From assembly GCA_007280375.1 (NCBI GenBank), contig QYQG01000048.1:1-36756 (forward strand): a stretch of DNA of 36,756 nt, given 5' to 3'. Below are positions 1 to 11,452 of the stretch, one piece after another. Within the stretch, counting starts at the first letter, position 1; every line of letters starts with the position of its first letter. Both the position numbers and the translations under genes were made by a program. The notes under the pieces are model-generated. The model was not told the DNA's origin. It saw only the letters and a list, made by a program, of their open reading frames with translations, and made no database searches. This DNA is from Betaproteobacteria bacterium. Lineage in GTDB: Bacteria; Pseudomonadota; Gammaproteobacteria; Burkholderiales; Thiobacillaceae.

Positions 1-136
1 AAAATCAGGAAATTGCCCGAAAACAAGGCAAAAACATGCGAAATACGTGGTTTTTAGGCGTTTGCCATGAAAAGTCTCGCATTAAATTCAATGTATTAGC
101 CAGCGCCAGTTTGGGCGGGGGTTATGCAGATGTTCC

Positions 137-1318
137 TTTACCAGCGGCAGTGCGGGGCGGGTGATGCTGGAGGTTGAGCCTTGTTTGCTGGTGGGTGAAC
201 AGTCTGGCGTGAGTTTGCGCGTAAGCGACAACGGCATTGGCATTGGGCAGGAGACATTAGCTAAATTGTTTCAGCCTTTTGCTCAGGCCGATGAAGCGAC
301 AGCACGTAAATTTGGTGGCACCGGATTAGGTCTGAGTATTAGTCAGCGCTTGGTCAAATTGATGGGCGGTGAAATCTCGGTTGTCAGCGCGCTGGACGAG
401 GGCTCTGAATTCACGGTGTTAATACCGCTTCATCTGGCGACACCGATGGTGGCGGCAGCGAACGATTCTAATCTGAATGGGATTCAAGTACTGTTTGTGT
501 CCCAAAATGAGCTGCTCTCAAAGGCGGTGAATGCCTATTGTGTAGCGGCCGGTGCAACGGTCAGTGTGTTGGCGGATTTAGCGGCGGCGCATCAGTCTGT
601 GCAGCAGAATAAATCGGGATTGCAGGTCGTTGTATTGGATGCGTCAGTAAAAGTGAGTGCCGGAGAGTTGGGTTTTGCGGCAGGTGTGGGCGTGGTACAT
701 TTGGTCCGGCGCGATGACGCAAGCCGCTCGAGTCACGAAATTCAAGTGCAAGAGCAGCCCTTGCTTTATCACGATTTGCTACACGGCGTTGCGCTTGCCT
801 GTGGACGCGAGGTGGATATTGCTGACCATCTCGCCACGGATGTGAGCGAAAACCTTGAGCCACAAGTGCCAACTACTGAGGCGGCAAGGCAAAATAATCA
901 ACTGATTTTGCTGGCGGAAGATAATGAAATTAACCGCGAATTGATGCAGGAACAATTGCGCCTGTTGGGTTACGCTTCGGAAGTTGCCGTAGATGGCATC
1001 GAAGCGTTGAAGATGTGGCGCACGGGAGATTATGCGTTGCTGCTGACGGATTGTCACATGCCAAATATGGATGGATTTGAGCTGGCAACAGCCATTCGTC
1101 GCGAGGAATTAACCGGTATCCGCCTGCCTGTTATTGCAGTGACCGCTAATGCGATGGGCAGCGAGTCGCAGCGCTGTCTGGATCATGGTATGGATGATTT
1201 TTTATCTAAACCCCTGCGGATGGCGGAGCTGGATGCAATGCTGAATCGTTGGCTGCCGCAGCCAGATCGATTAAGGAAGGGTAATCCCCCTCATGCACAC
1301 ACGGAGCACGCTGGTTAA
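137..1318 (+). pseudogene. 5'-truncated hybrid sensor histidine kinase / response regulator (HATPase_c G boxes, degenerate receiver, C-terminal receiver)
   Basis: Protein has VSDNGIGIGQE, FGGTGLGLSISQRLVKLMGG (HATPase G1/G2) and LLAEDNEINRELM...LLTDCHMPNMDG...PVIAVTANA...DDFLSKPL (receiver). The frame reads SFTSGSAGRVMLEV upstream of the listed start, but no N-box, HisKA H-box or sensor domain precedes it. Confidence 0.7.
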
Positions 1319-1351
1319 AGCATGTGTTACCCCGTGCGACCCCTTGCCACA

Positions 1352-3925
1352 ATGACGCTACCTGACCTTAAGCAAATTGCCCTCTGGCGCGAGCAGTATC
1401 AGCAACAGCGCGCGACCGCCATTGACGCCTATCTGGCACGCCCCCGCGTCGCGCCCTTGCTGGCGGCCTTGACGACGGCGGTCGATGCATTGCTGCACGA
1501 GGTCTGGGCGGCATTCGACCTCCCACCGACGGCTGCCCTCGTGGCGGTCGGGGGTTATGGCCGTAGCGAGCAGTTTCCACAGTCGGATGTCGATCTCCTT
1601 ATCCTCATCAAAGACGACCTACCCGAGGCGGATCTGGCACGCTTTGAGCCGCTGATCGGGGTCTTTTGGGATTGCGGCCTGCCGGTCGGCCATAGCGTGC
1701 GGCGTCTGCACGAATGCCTCAGCGAGGCGACGAATGACCTCACCATCCAGACCAATCTATTGGAGGCACGACACCTGTGCGGCGATGCGGCGTTGACCCG
1801 TCAACTGGCCCACGCGCTCCACGCGCACCTTGACCCACACGCCTTTTTGCAGGGAAAACAGCGCGAACAAGCGCAGCGCCACGGGCGTTTTTCGGACCGT
1901 GCCTTGTCGTTGGAACCCAATCTCAAAGAGAGTCCCGGGGGACTACGCGATCTGCACATGCTGGGATGGGTGGCGCGGGCGTGTGGCATTGCGCTTGATG
2001 AGGGCGGGCGGCGGACTAAAGCCCGCCCTACCGCACAGCCCACATGGCTTTTGGCCCCCGACGAGGCCCGCGCGCTCCGGCGCCAGCGCCAGTTTCTCTC
2101 GCATCTGCGCATCCGTCTGCACCTTGCCGCGCGGCGGCGCGAGGAACGGCTGTTGTTTGAGTTTCAAGAACGCATCGCGGCGGAGATGGGGTTCACGGCC
2201 ACCCCGACCCGCCGCGCCTCCGAACGGCTGATGCAGGGTTTTTACCGGAGCGCCCGCGCCATCTCCTTGGCCAACGAGATCCTCTTGGGCGAGATGGAGG
2301 CGCGCATCAGCGGACAAACGCCGACGCACCTGTTCGCGCATTTGTTCGATATCGCCGATGCCACGGCCTTTGCCACCGACCCCGCCGCCCTCTTGGGCAG
2401 TTTCCAAGCCCTGCAAAACCACCCCGAATGTGGCGGCTTTACACCCCGCGCCTTGCGTCTCCTCAGCCACGCCGCGCCGCGTATCGATGCCGCCTTCCGC
2501 CGCGACCCGGCCCGTCAGGCGCAATTTCTCGCCATCTTGAACGAACCGCGTGGCGTGACCTTGGCCGTGCGCCTGTTGCATCGCTTAGGCCTGCTCAACC
2601 GTTATATCCCCAGTTTCGCCCGCATTACCGGCCAGATGCAGCACGACCTCTATCATATCCATCCGGTCGATGAACATAGTCTGATGCTGCTGCGCAACCT
2701 GCGCCGCTTTGCCCTGCCCGAGTTTGCGCACGAGTTCCCGCTCGCATCGAACCTCATGCAGGACATGGCCGAGCCGGGCTGTCTCTACCTCGCCGCGCTC
2801 TTTCACGATATCGCCAAGGGGCGCGGTGGCGATCACTCCACCCTCGGCGCGGTCGTCGTGCGCCGTTTCTGCCGTGAACAACGCCTCCCCGCCGCCGCCA
2901 CGCAATTGCTGACTTGGCTGGTGCGTGAACACCTCGCCCTGTCCAATACCGCGCAAAAGAGCGACCTTTCTGACCCCGAGGTGATTGCCGCCTTTGCAGC
3001 CCGTTGCGGCGATGTCTCACACCTCAACGCGCTTTATCTCATCACCGTCGCCGACATCCGCGCTACCAATCCGGCCTTGTGGAGTGCGTGGAAAGACAAC
3101 CTGCTGAAAACGCTCTACCACGCCACCCGTGCGCATCTAGAAGGGCATGCCCTCCGCACCGACAAACAGGCCGAGGCGCGCGCCACACTCCGCCTCTATG
3201 GCTGGCCAGAGGGGGCCGAACGATTGCTATGGAACCGTCTCGACGAGGTCTGGTTCTTACGCTTTGATGCCGCCGCCATCGCGTGGCAAACGCGCGCGCT
3301 GCTCCCCGCCTTGCATAAAAAAACCGCACCCGAGACCCTCGTGCGTACCCGTCTCTCGCCCATCGGGGCGGGGGCGGACTGTCTGGTGTACACGCCCGAT
3401 CGCCCCGGTCTTTTTGCGCGCATCTGCGGCTTCTTTGCCGCCATGGGCTATTCTGTCTTAGAGGCGCGTATCCACACCACCCGTGACGGTCACGCCCTCG
3501 ACAGTTTTCTGGTCATGGACAGCGCCGACCATGACCCTGCGCAGACCGACTATCGTGCCGCGCTCCACTATATCGAATACGAATTGACGCAGACCTTAAA
3601 CCAAGGTGCTGACCCCACCCCGATCAATGGTCGTCTGACGCGACAACTACGCGCCTTCCCGCTTGCCCCGCAGGTCTCGTTGACGCGTAGCGAAGGGCGT
3701 CGTGATTTCGTCTTAAACCTCAGCGCAGGCGATCGGCCCGGTCTGCTCTACCGCATCGCACGCACACTCGCCGCCCACGATGCCAATGTCCGTAGCGCAC
3801 GCATCCACACCCTAGGCGGGCGGGCTGAAGATGTCTTTGTCGTCGAAGGCCCCACGCTCGATAACGCCGAGGCGCGTCTCGCCCTCGAACGCGCCTTGCT
3901 AGATGAGTTACAGATCGCCCTCTAG
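1352..3925 (+). CDS. glnD: [Protein-PII] uridylyltransferase / uridylyl-removing enzyme
   Basis: GGYGRSEQFPQSDVDLLIL nucleotidyltransferase motif, LEPNLKESPGGLRDLHMLGWVAR, HD motif LFHDIAKGRGGDHS, two C-terminal ACT domains (DRPGLFARICG, DRPGLLYRIARTL). The ORF opens at 1322; ATG at 1352 (MTLPDLKQ) is preferred. Confidence 0.95.
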   Translation: MTLPDLKQIALWREQYQQQRATAIDAYLARPRVAPLLAALTTAVDALLHEVWAAFDLPPTAALVAVGGYGRSEQFPQSDVDLLILIKDDLPEADLARFEPLIGVFWDCGLPVGHSVRRLHECLSEATNDLTIQTNLLEARHLCGDAALTRQLAHALHAHLDPHAFLQGKQREQAQRHGRFSDRALSLEPNLKESPGGLRDLHMLGWVARACGIALDEGGRRTKARPTAQPTWLLAPDEARALRRQRQFLSHLRIRLHLAARRREERLLFEFQERIAAEMGFTATPTRRASERLMQGFYRSARAISLANEILLGEMEARISGQTPTHLFAHLFDIADATAFATDPAALLGSFQALQNHPECGGFTPRALRLLSHAAPRIDAAFRRDPARQAQFLAILNEPRGVTLAVRLLHRLGLLNRYIPSFARITGQMQHDLYHIHPVDEHSLMLLRNLRRFALPEFAHEFPLASNLMQDMAEPGCLYLAALFHDIAKGRGGDHSTLGAVVVRRFCREQRLPAAATQLLTWLVREHLALSNTAQKSDLSDPEVIAAFAARCGDVSHLNALYLITVADIRATNPALWSAWKDNLLKTLYHATRAHLEGHALRTDKQAEARATLRLYGWPEGAERLLWNRLDEVWFLRFDAAAIAWQTRALLPALHKKTAPETLVRTRLSPIGAGADCLVYTPDRPGLFARICGFFAAMGYSVLEARIHTTRDGHALDSFLVMDSADHDPAQTDYRAALHYIEYELTQTLNQGADPTPINGRLTRQLRAFPLAPQVSLTRSEGRRDFVLNLSAGDRPGLLYRIARTLAAHDANVRSARIHTLGGRAEDVFVVEGPTLDNAEARLALERALLDELQIAL
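2001..2029. repeat. REP-like palindrome inside glnD (agggcgggc - 11 nt - gcccgccct)
   Basis: Perfect 9-bp inverted repeat 2001-2009 / 2021-2029, in frame in glnD. Confidence 0.7.
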
Positions 3926-3948
3926 CACTGCCCTTTATGATTTAGGGT

Positions 3949-4007
3949 GGAACGCGAGCCTCTTGCCCGCCAGCGGGCTGGAAACCCGCGCTCCAAGGCT
4001 AGCGCCT
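3949..4007. repeat. REP-like multi-hairpin intergenic repeat
   Basis: gcccgc-ca-gcgggc (3965-3978) followed by aaggc-tagc-gcctt, in the glnD/mtnP convergent gap. Confidence 0.6.
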
Positions 4008-4008
4008 T

Positions 4009-4752
4009 CTACGCCACTTGGCGGATGATCTCGGCTAAGACCGTAGGCAACCGCGCTACGAGATCGGTTTGCACCGTCGTAATCGCGTCCATGCTGATCG
4101 CGTCTTGGCCATTGCGCCCGGCCGCCCAGTTCACGCTGGCGGCGATCGTGGCGTAACACAGGCCGAGTTCATGGGCGAGATAGGCCTCCGGCATCCCCGT
4201 CATGCCCACCATATCCACGCCATCGCGCGCCATGCGTTCGACCTCAGCGGGGGTCTCTAGGCGCGGGCCTTGCGTCGCGCCATAGGTCCCCGTAGGCAGG
4301 AAACGCTCGCCCACGGTCGCCAACGCAGACAGACACTGGGCACGCAGTTCATGACAATACGGGTGCGAAAAATCTAGATGTACGACCGGCGCATCGCCCC
4401 CGTATTCGGCATAGGTCATCTCGCGCCCCCAGGTGTAGTCGATCACCTGATCCGGCACGGCAAACATCCCGGGGAGAAAATCGGCGTGGATGCCGCCCAC
4501 CGTGGCGATGGCCAAGACCTGATCGACCCCCGCCTGTTGCAAGGCCCACAGGTTGGCGCGGTAGTTGATACGGTGCGGGGGGAGGGTGTGACCATGACCG
4601 TGGCGCGCCAAAAAGACCACCGGCGCATCGGCCAGACGGCCAAAGACCAAGGCCGCCGAGGGCGCGCCATAGGGCGTGCGCACCACCTCGCGCCGCTCTA
4701 TCGTCAAACCCGGAAACTGCGCCAACCCCGAACCGCCAATAATCCCCAACAT
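4009..4752 (-). CDS. mtnP: S-methyl-5'-thioinosine phosphorylase / MTA phosphorylase family
   Basis: MLGIIGGSGL, VRTPYGAPSAALVFGRL, LARHGHGHTLPPHRINYRANLWAL, MTGMPEAYLAHELGLCYATIAASVNWAAG. The N-x-AAG segment resembles 6-oxopurine (MTI) enzymes. Confidence 0.9.
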   Translation of the reverse strand: MLGIIGGSGLAQFPGLTIERREVVRTPYGAPSAALVFGRLADAPVVFLARHGHGHTLPPHRINYRANLWALQQAGVDQVLAIATVGGIHADFLPGMFAVPDQVIDYTWGREMTYAEYGGDAPVVHLDFSHPYCHELRAQCLSALATVGERFLPTGTYGATQGPRLETPAEVERMARDGVDMVGMTGMPEAYLAHELGLCYATIAASVNWAAGRNGQDAISMDAITTVQTDLVARLPTVLAEIIRQVA

Positions 4753-4754
4753 CG

Positions 4755-5300
4755 TTAATCTCCTTTGATGGCATAGATGCCGGGTAGGTTACGCCACAGG
4801 CCATAGGCATCCATGCCCATGCCAAAGACATAACGATCCGGCACCGTTAAACCCACAAAATCCGCCCGCACGGGTTTCGCGTGCGCCAAGGCCTTCTCGG
4901 CCAAGACCGCGATCCACACCTCCGCCGCACCCATCTCCAACAACTTTGCACGGATCGCCGCTAAGGTGATGCCCTCATCGAGGATGTCGTCCAAGACCAA
5001 GATCGAACGCCCCTCCACGGCCTTATGCGGTAAGGCGCACCAGTTAATCCCGCTGCCCACCGTCGTATCACGATAGCGCGTGGCGTGCAGATAATCGCAA
5101 TCGAGCGGAAACGCCAAGCGCGGCAACAACTGCCCCGCGAAGACCACGCCACCGTTCATCACCGTCAGCACCAAAGGCAGACGATCAGCCAGCAGCGCCG
5201 TAATCTCACTCGCCACCCTATCGAAGGCCAGGGCGATCTCATGCTCGCCAAAGAGTAGATCGCTGTTATTAAACAAGGCCCAGGCATCGCGCGTATTCAT
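4755..5300 (-). CDS. hpt: hypoxanthine-guanine phosphoribosyltransferase
   Basis: PRTase PRPP motif ILVLDDILDEGITL; VMNGGVVFAGQLLPRL. Confidence 0.9.
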   Translation of the reverse strand: MNTRDAWALFNNSDLLFGEHEIALAFDRVASEITALLADRLPLVLTVMNGGVVFAGQLLPRLAFPLDCDYLHATRYRDTTVGSGINWCALPHKAVEGRSILVLDDILDEGITLAAIRAKLLEMGAAEVWIAVLAEKALAHAKPVRADFVGLTVPDRYVFGMGMDAYGLWRNLPGIYAIKGD

Positions 5301-6047
5301 CTAGCCCGCCTTGATCGCCCGCTGCCGACGCGCCTCGTACAGACACACCCCGGCCGAGACGGAGACATTGAGACTTTCGACCTGACCCTGCATGGGGATC
5401 TTCACCAAGAGATCGCAATGTTCGCGGGTCAGACGGCGCAGACCATCGCCCTCCGCGCCTAGGATGAGGGCCGTGGCCCCAGACAGGTCGGCAGCAAAGA
5501 TCTCCAGCGTGCCCTCAGCATCGGCACCGACGATGAGGATGCCGTGTTCTTTCATCTCGCGCAGGCTACGCGCTAGATTGGTGACCGATAGAAAGGGGAT
5601 GCAATCGGCCGCGCCCGACGCGGCCTTGATCGCCACGGCGGTGAGACTAGCCGAACGATCTTTCGGCGCGATCACCGCGTGCGCACCGAAGGCCTCCGCG
5701 CTACGCAGACACGCGCCTAGGTTATGCGGATCAGTCACCCCGTCGAGGACCAAAAACAGGGGCGGCTCGGTCGTTGTATCCAAGACCTCCGCTAGGTTCA
5801 AGGCCAATTTAACCGGCTCAGCCAAGGCGATCACGCCCTGATTGCGTTTCGCCAGATCCGGCGCCATCTCGGTGAGACGCGCAGCGTCGGTGAGCACCAC
5901 ACGCACCCCCGAGTTTGCCGCCATTTGCACCAAGTCCTGCATCCGTTTATCGCGCCTATCCTTGTCCAGATAGAGTGTCTGGATGCTCTTGGGATGATGC
6001 CGCACCCGCGACCCCACCGCATGAAAGCCATGCAACACTTGTTTCAT
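5301..6047 (-). CDS. rlmB: 23S rRNA (guanosine(2251)-2'-O)-methyltransferase
   Basis: SpoU motifs LVLDGVTDPHNLGACLRSAEAFG, ALILGAEGDGLRRLT, IPMQGQVESLNVSVSAGVCLYE. Start moved to MKQVLHGFHAV because the listed upstream extension is read through a REP repeat. Confidence 0.93.
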   Translation of the reverse strand: MKQVLHGFHAVGSRVRHHPKSIQTLYLDKDRRDKRMQDLVQMAANSGVRVVLTDAARLTEMAPDLAKRNQGVIALAEPVKLALNLAEVLDTTTEPPLFLVLDGVTDPHNLGACLRSAEAFGAHAVIAPKDRSASLTAVAIKAASGAADCIPFLSVTNLARSLREMKEHGILIVGADAEGTLEIFAADLSGATALILGAEGDGLRRLTREHCDLLVKIPMQGQVESLNVSVSAGVCLYEARRQRAIKAG

Positions 6048-6068
6048 CTTAATCCTCGCCTGCGTCAG

Positions 6069-6137
6069 CGTAGGAGCGGGCTTGCCCGCGAATGGGGTGC
6101 GTTGCGATAGAGACCGTTTCGCGGACAAGGCCGCGAA
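6069..6137. repeat. REP-like element (cgtaggagcgggcttgcccgcgaa plus second hairpin)
   Basis: gcgggc-tt-gcccgc at 6076-6089 and ttcgcgg-6 nt-ccgcgaa at 6118-6137. The 24-mer 6069-6092 recurs as reverse complement at 13867-13890. Confidence 0.8.
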
Positions 6138-6170
6138 CAACAAGACGATTAACGGCTGGATTTAGGTTCA

Positions 6171-8567
6171 TCAAGATTTCGCCTTCGCCGCCTTGGGCGA
6201 GGCCTTTGTAGACGCCTTCGCCGCCGCCGGTTTGGTTGCCGGTTTGGTTGCCGGTTTCTTGGCCGTGGCCGCCTTAGGTTTCGATGGCGTAGATTCCGCT
6301 ATCTTTTCCACCGGCTCGGTCACCAAGGTAAAGTCGATCTTCGCTGTGTCGAGGTCGACGCGCACCACCTTGATCCGCACCTTGTCGCCCAAACGGTAAC
6401 GCGTCGCCGTGCGTTCGCCCAGCATCTGATGCCGTGCCGCGTCGAAGTGGAAATAGTCCGTGCCCAGTTCAGAGACATGCACCAGACCCTCGACGAAGAC
6501 CTCGGTCAAGGAGACAAAGATGCCAAAGCTGGTCACGCCGCTGATCACGCCGTCGTATTCAAAACCGAGGTGATCTTGCATGTAGAAGCACTTCAGCCAC
6601 GCCGTCACATCGCGCGAGGCCTCGTCGGCACGCCGCTCGTTGCCGGAACAATGCACGCCAATCGCCTCCCACGAACCGGGTTTATAGTGCGTGCCAGCCA
6701 AGCCCGCCTTGATCGCCCGATGCACCAGCAAATCCGGATAACGGCGGATCGGCGAGGTGAAGTGGGTGTAGGACTCGTAGGCCAGACCAAAGTGACCGAC
6801 ATTCTCCGGGCTGTACACGGCCTGATGCAAGGAGCGCAACATCACCGTTTGCAACAACTGCTCGTCCGGACGACCTTTGACCTTAGACAGCAAGGTCGCG
6901 TAGTCCTTGGCGTGCGGCTCATCACCGCCGCCCAGATGCAGACCGAACTCGGCCAAGAAGGCGTGCAATTTCTCCAGCTTGATCTGGGTCGGGCCTTCGT
7001 GGACGCGGTACAGCGTCGCGTGTTTCTTCTTTTGCAAAAACTCCGAGGCGCAGACATTGGCCGCCAACATGCATTCTTCGATCATCTTATGCGCGTCATT
7101 GCGCGAGGTCGGCACGATGCGCTCGATCTTGCCCGCGTCGTTAAAGACCATCTTCGTTTCCAAGGTCTCAAACTCGATCGCGCCGCGCTCGCCACGGGCC
7201 TTCAAGAGCAGCTTGAACAAGGTATGCAGATTTTGCAGATCGGGCAACAGGGTCGTCTTGTCGGCCGGCATCTGGCTGGTATCAGAGAGCCAATCCCAGA
7301 CCTGGTTGTAGGTCAGCCGCGCCTTAGAGTGCATGACCGCCGGGTAGAAACGATGTTTCTTGATCCGCCCGGCGCTGGTGATCTCCATCTCGCACACCAT
7401 ACACAGCCGATCAACCGCCGGGTTGAGCGAACACAGACCGTTGGACAACTCCTCCGGCAACATCGGGATAACGCGGCGCGGGAAATAGACCGAGGTGCTG
7501 CGGTTATACGCCTCAGCGTCCAACGGCGCACCGGGACGCACATACTGCGAGACATCGGCGATCGCCACGAAGAGCCGGAAACCGCGGCCTTCGGGGGTGC
7601 AATAAACGGCATCGTCAAAGTCGCGCGCGTCCTCGCCGTCGATGGTCACCAAGGGCAAGGCGCGCACATCTTCACGCGTGAGTCCCTCGGGGGTCTGGCC
7701 CAAGTCGGCCGCGCTCACGGTCGTGGGTAGCTGCTTCGCCTCCTTAGCGACCGCCGGCGGAAATTCAAACGGCAGACTGTGTTTACGCAAGGCGATCTCG
7801 ATCTCCATGCCCGAGTCGGCATAGCCACCTAAGACCTCGTGGATACGACCGATGCAGGGTGTGTGTTTGCTGGGGAACTCGACGATCTCGACCATCACCA
7901 CCTGACCAAAGACGGCATGACCCTCGTTGCCCTTGGGCACGACGATGTCTTGGTTGATGCGCGGGTTCTCGGCGATCACCCACTGGTGGCCATGTTCGAT
8001 ATAGAAACGGCCGACGACGGGCTTGGTATGGGCGCGTTCCAAGACCTCGATGATCTTGCCCTCGCGCCGTCCGCGATGATCCGCGCCATGCTCCCGCGCC
8101 ATGACGCGGTCGCCATGCAAGACCTGATGCATCTCTTTTTCGGAGAGACGCAGGTCACCCGAGGCATCGTCCGGGATGAAGAAACCAAAGCCATCCGGAT
8201 GGCCATCGACACGCCCCGCGCGCGCCTCGATCTTCTGCGGCAGACAGAGCAGGCCACGGCGGTTAAACATCAACTGCCCATCGCGATTCATCGCGTGCAG
8301 GCGACGACGGAACGACTCCTCCTCATGCGCCTCCATGCCCAATTGCTGGGCAAAGGCATCCGCCTCCACCGGCTCACCGGCCTGCTCAAGGAGGCTGAGG
8401 AGGAATTCCCGGCTCGGCATCGGGTCGTCATATTTTGCGCGCTCGCGCTCCAGATGCGGGTCTTGCCAGCGCAAGGCGGTCTTTTGGCCACGACCACGCG
8501 GCTTCGGACGGCTCGCCGTGGAGGGTGTCTCAGCCGCAGTATCGGCCATTGTTTTCTTCTTTGTCAT
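6171..8567 (-). CDS. rnr: ribonuclease R
   Basis: RNB motif IDGEDARDFDDAVYC, YFPRRVIPMLPEELSNGLCSLNP, S1 domain FEYDGVISGVTSFGIFVSL, Lys/Ala-rich C-tail. Start set at MTKKKTMADT. Confidence 0.95.
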   Translation of the reverse strand: MTKKKTMADTAAETPSTASRPKPRGRGQKTALRWQDPHLERERAKYDDPMPSREFLLSLLEQAGEPVEADAFAQQLGMEAHEEESFRRRLHAMNRDGQLMFNRRGLLCLPQKIEARAGRVDGHPDGFGFFIPDDASGDLRLSEKEMHQVLHGDRVMAREHGADHRGRREGKIIEVLERAHTKPVVGRFYIEHGHQWVIAENPRINQDIVVPKGNEGHAVFGQVVMVEIVEFPSKHTPCIGRIHEVLGGYADSGMEIEIALRKHSLPFEFPPAVAKEAKQLPTTVSAADLGQTPEGLTREDVRALPLVTIDGEDARDFDDAVYCTPEGRGFRLFVAIADVSQYVRPGAPLDAEAYNRSTSVYFPRRVIPMLPEELSNGLCSLNPAVDRLCMVCEMEITSAGRIKKHRFYPAVMHSKARLTYNQVWDWLSDTSQMPADKTTLLPDLQNLHTLFKLLLKARGERGAIEFETLETKMVFNDAGKIERIVPTSRNDAHKMIEECMLAANVCASEFLQKKKHATLYRVHEGPTQIKLEKLHAFLAEFGLHLGGGDEPHAKDYATLLSKVKGRPDEQLLQTVMLRSLHQAVYSPENVGHFGLAYESYTHFTSPIRRYPDLLVHRAIKAGLAGTHYKPGSWEAIGVHCSGNERRADEASRDVTAWLKCFYMQDHLGFEYDGVISGVTSFGIFVSLTEVFVEGLVHVSELGTDYFHFDAARHQMLGERTATRYRLGDKVRIKVVRVDLDTAKIDFTLVTEPVEKIAESTPSKPKAATAKKPATKPATKPAAAKASTKASPKAAKAKS

Positions 8568-8611
8568 TGACAGGTTCCAGATAAATTCATTAAAATTGCC
8601 GCTTCCTGAAT

Positions 8612-8698
8612 GCCCAGGTGGCGGAATTGGTAGACGCACTAGGTTCAGGTCCTAGCGCCGGCAACGGTGTGGAGGTTCGAGTCCTCTCTTGGGCACCA
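8612..8698 (+). tRNA. tRNA-Leu (anticodon CAG)
   Basis: Acceptor gcccagg/cttgggc, anticodon stem ctagg-ttCAGgt-cctag, T-arm ggttcgagtcc, encoded CCA, long variable arm typical of class II tRNA. Confidence 0.95.
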
Positions 8699-8730
8699 CT
8701 AATACCAAAGTAACAGTAGATAAACACCCA

Positions 8731-8757
8731 AGCCCCGCAGACTCTGCGGGGCTTTTT
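8731..8757 (+). terminator. Rho-independent terminator after tRNA-Leu
   Basis: agccccgcag-act-ctgcggggct followed by ttttt. Confidence 0.85.
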
Positions 8758-8802
8758 ACTTGGGCGGGCTCAGCACGCATGCTGGCGCCCCTCTCAAATA
8801 CA

Positions 8803-11260
<2,458 letters not shown>

Positions 11261-11264
<4 letters not shown>

Positions 11265-11452
11265 AACGCCACCTGCAACATCGCCACACCCAAGACCATC
11301 GAGATCAGCCCCATAAAACGGATCTGCCCAAGACGCAAGGTCGCCAGACGGGTAAAGGTCTCGCGCCAGACGGTCGGCGCGAGAAAAGGCATCACCCCCT
11401 CCATAATCAGCATCAGCGCCAAGGCCGGTAGCAAGATATCTTGCAGGCTCAC
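11261..11452 (-). CDS. DUF2065 (YjeT-like) small inner-membrane protein
   Basis: 63 aa, ALALMLIMEGVMPFLAPTVWRETF; typical hflC/purA neighbour. Confidence 0.85.

Noticed and set aside
6429-7730. 433-aa plus-strand ORF opposite rnr
   Set aside because: Antisense to a clearly recognised RNase R; long mirror frames are expected in high-GC coding DNA, and the translation shows no family motif.
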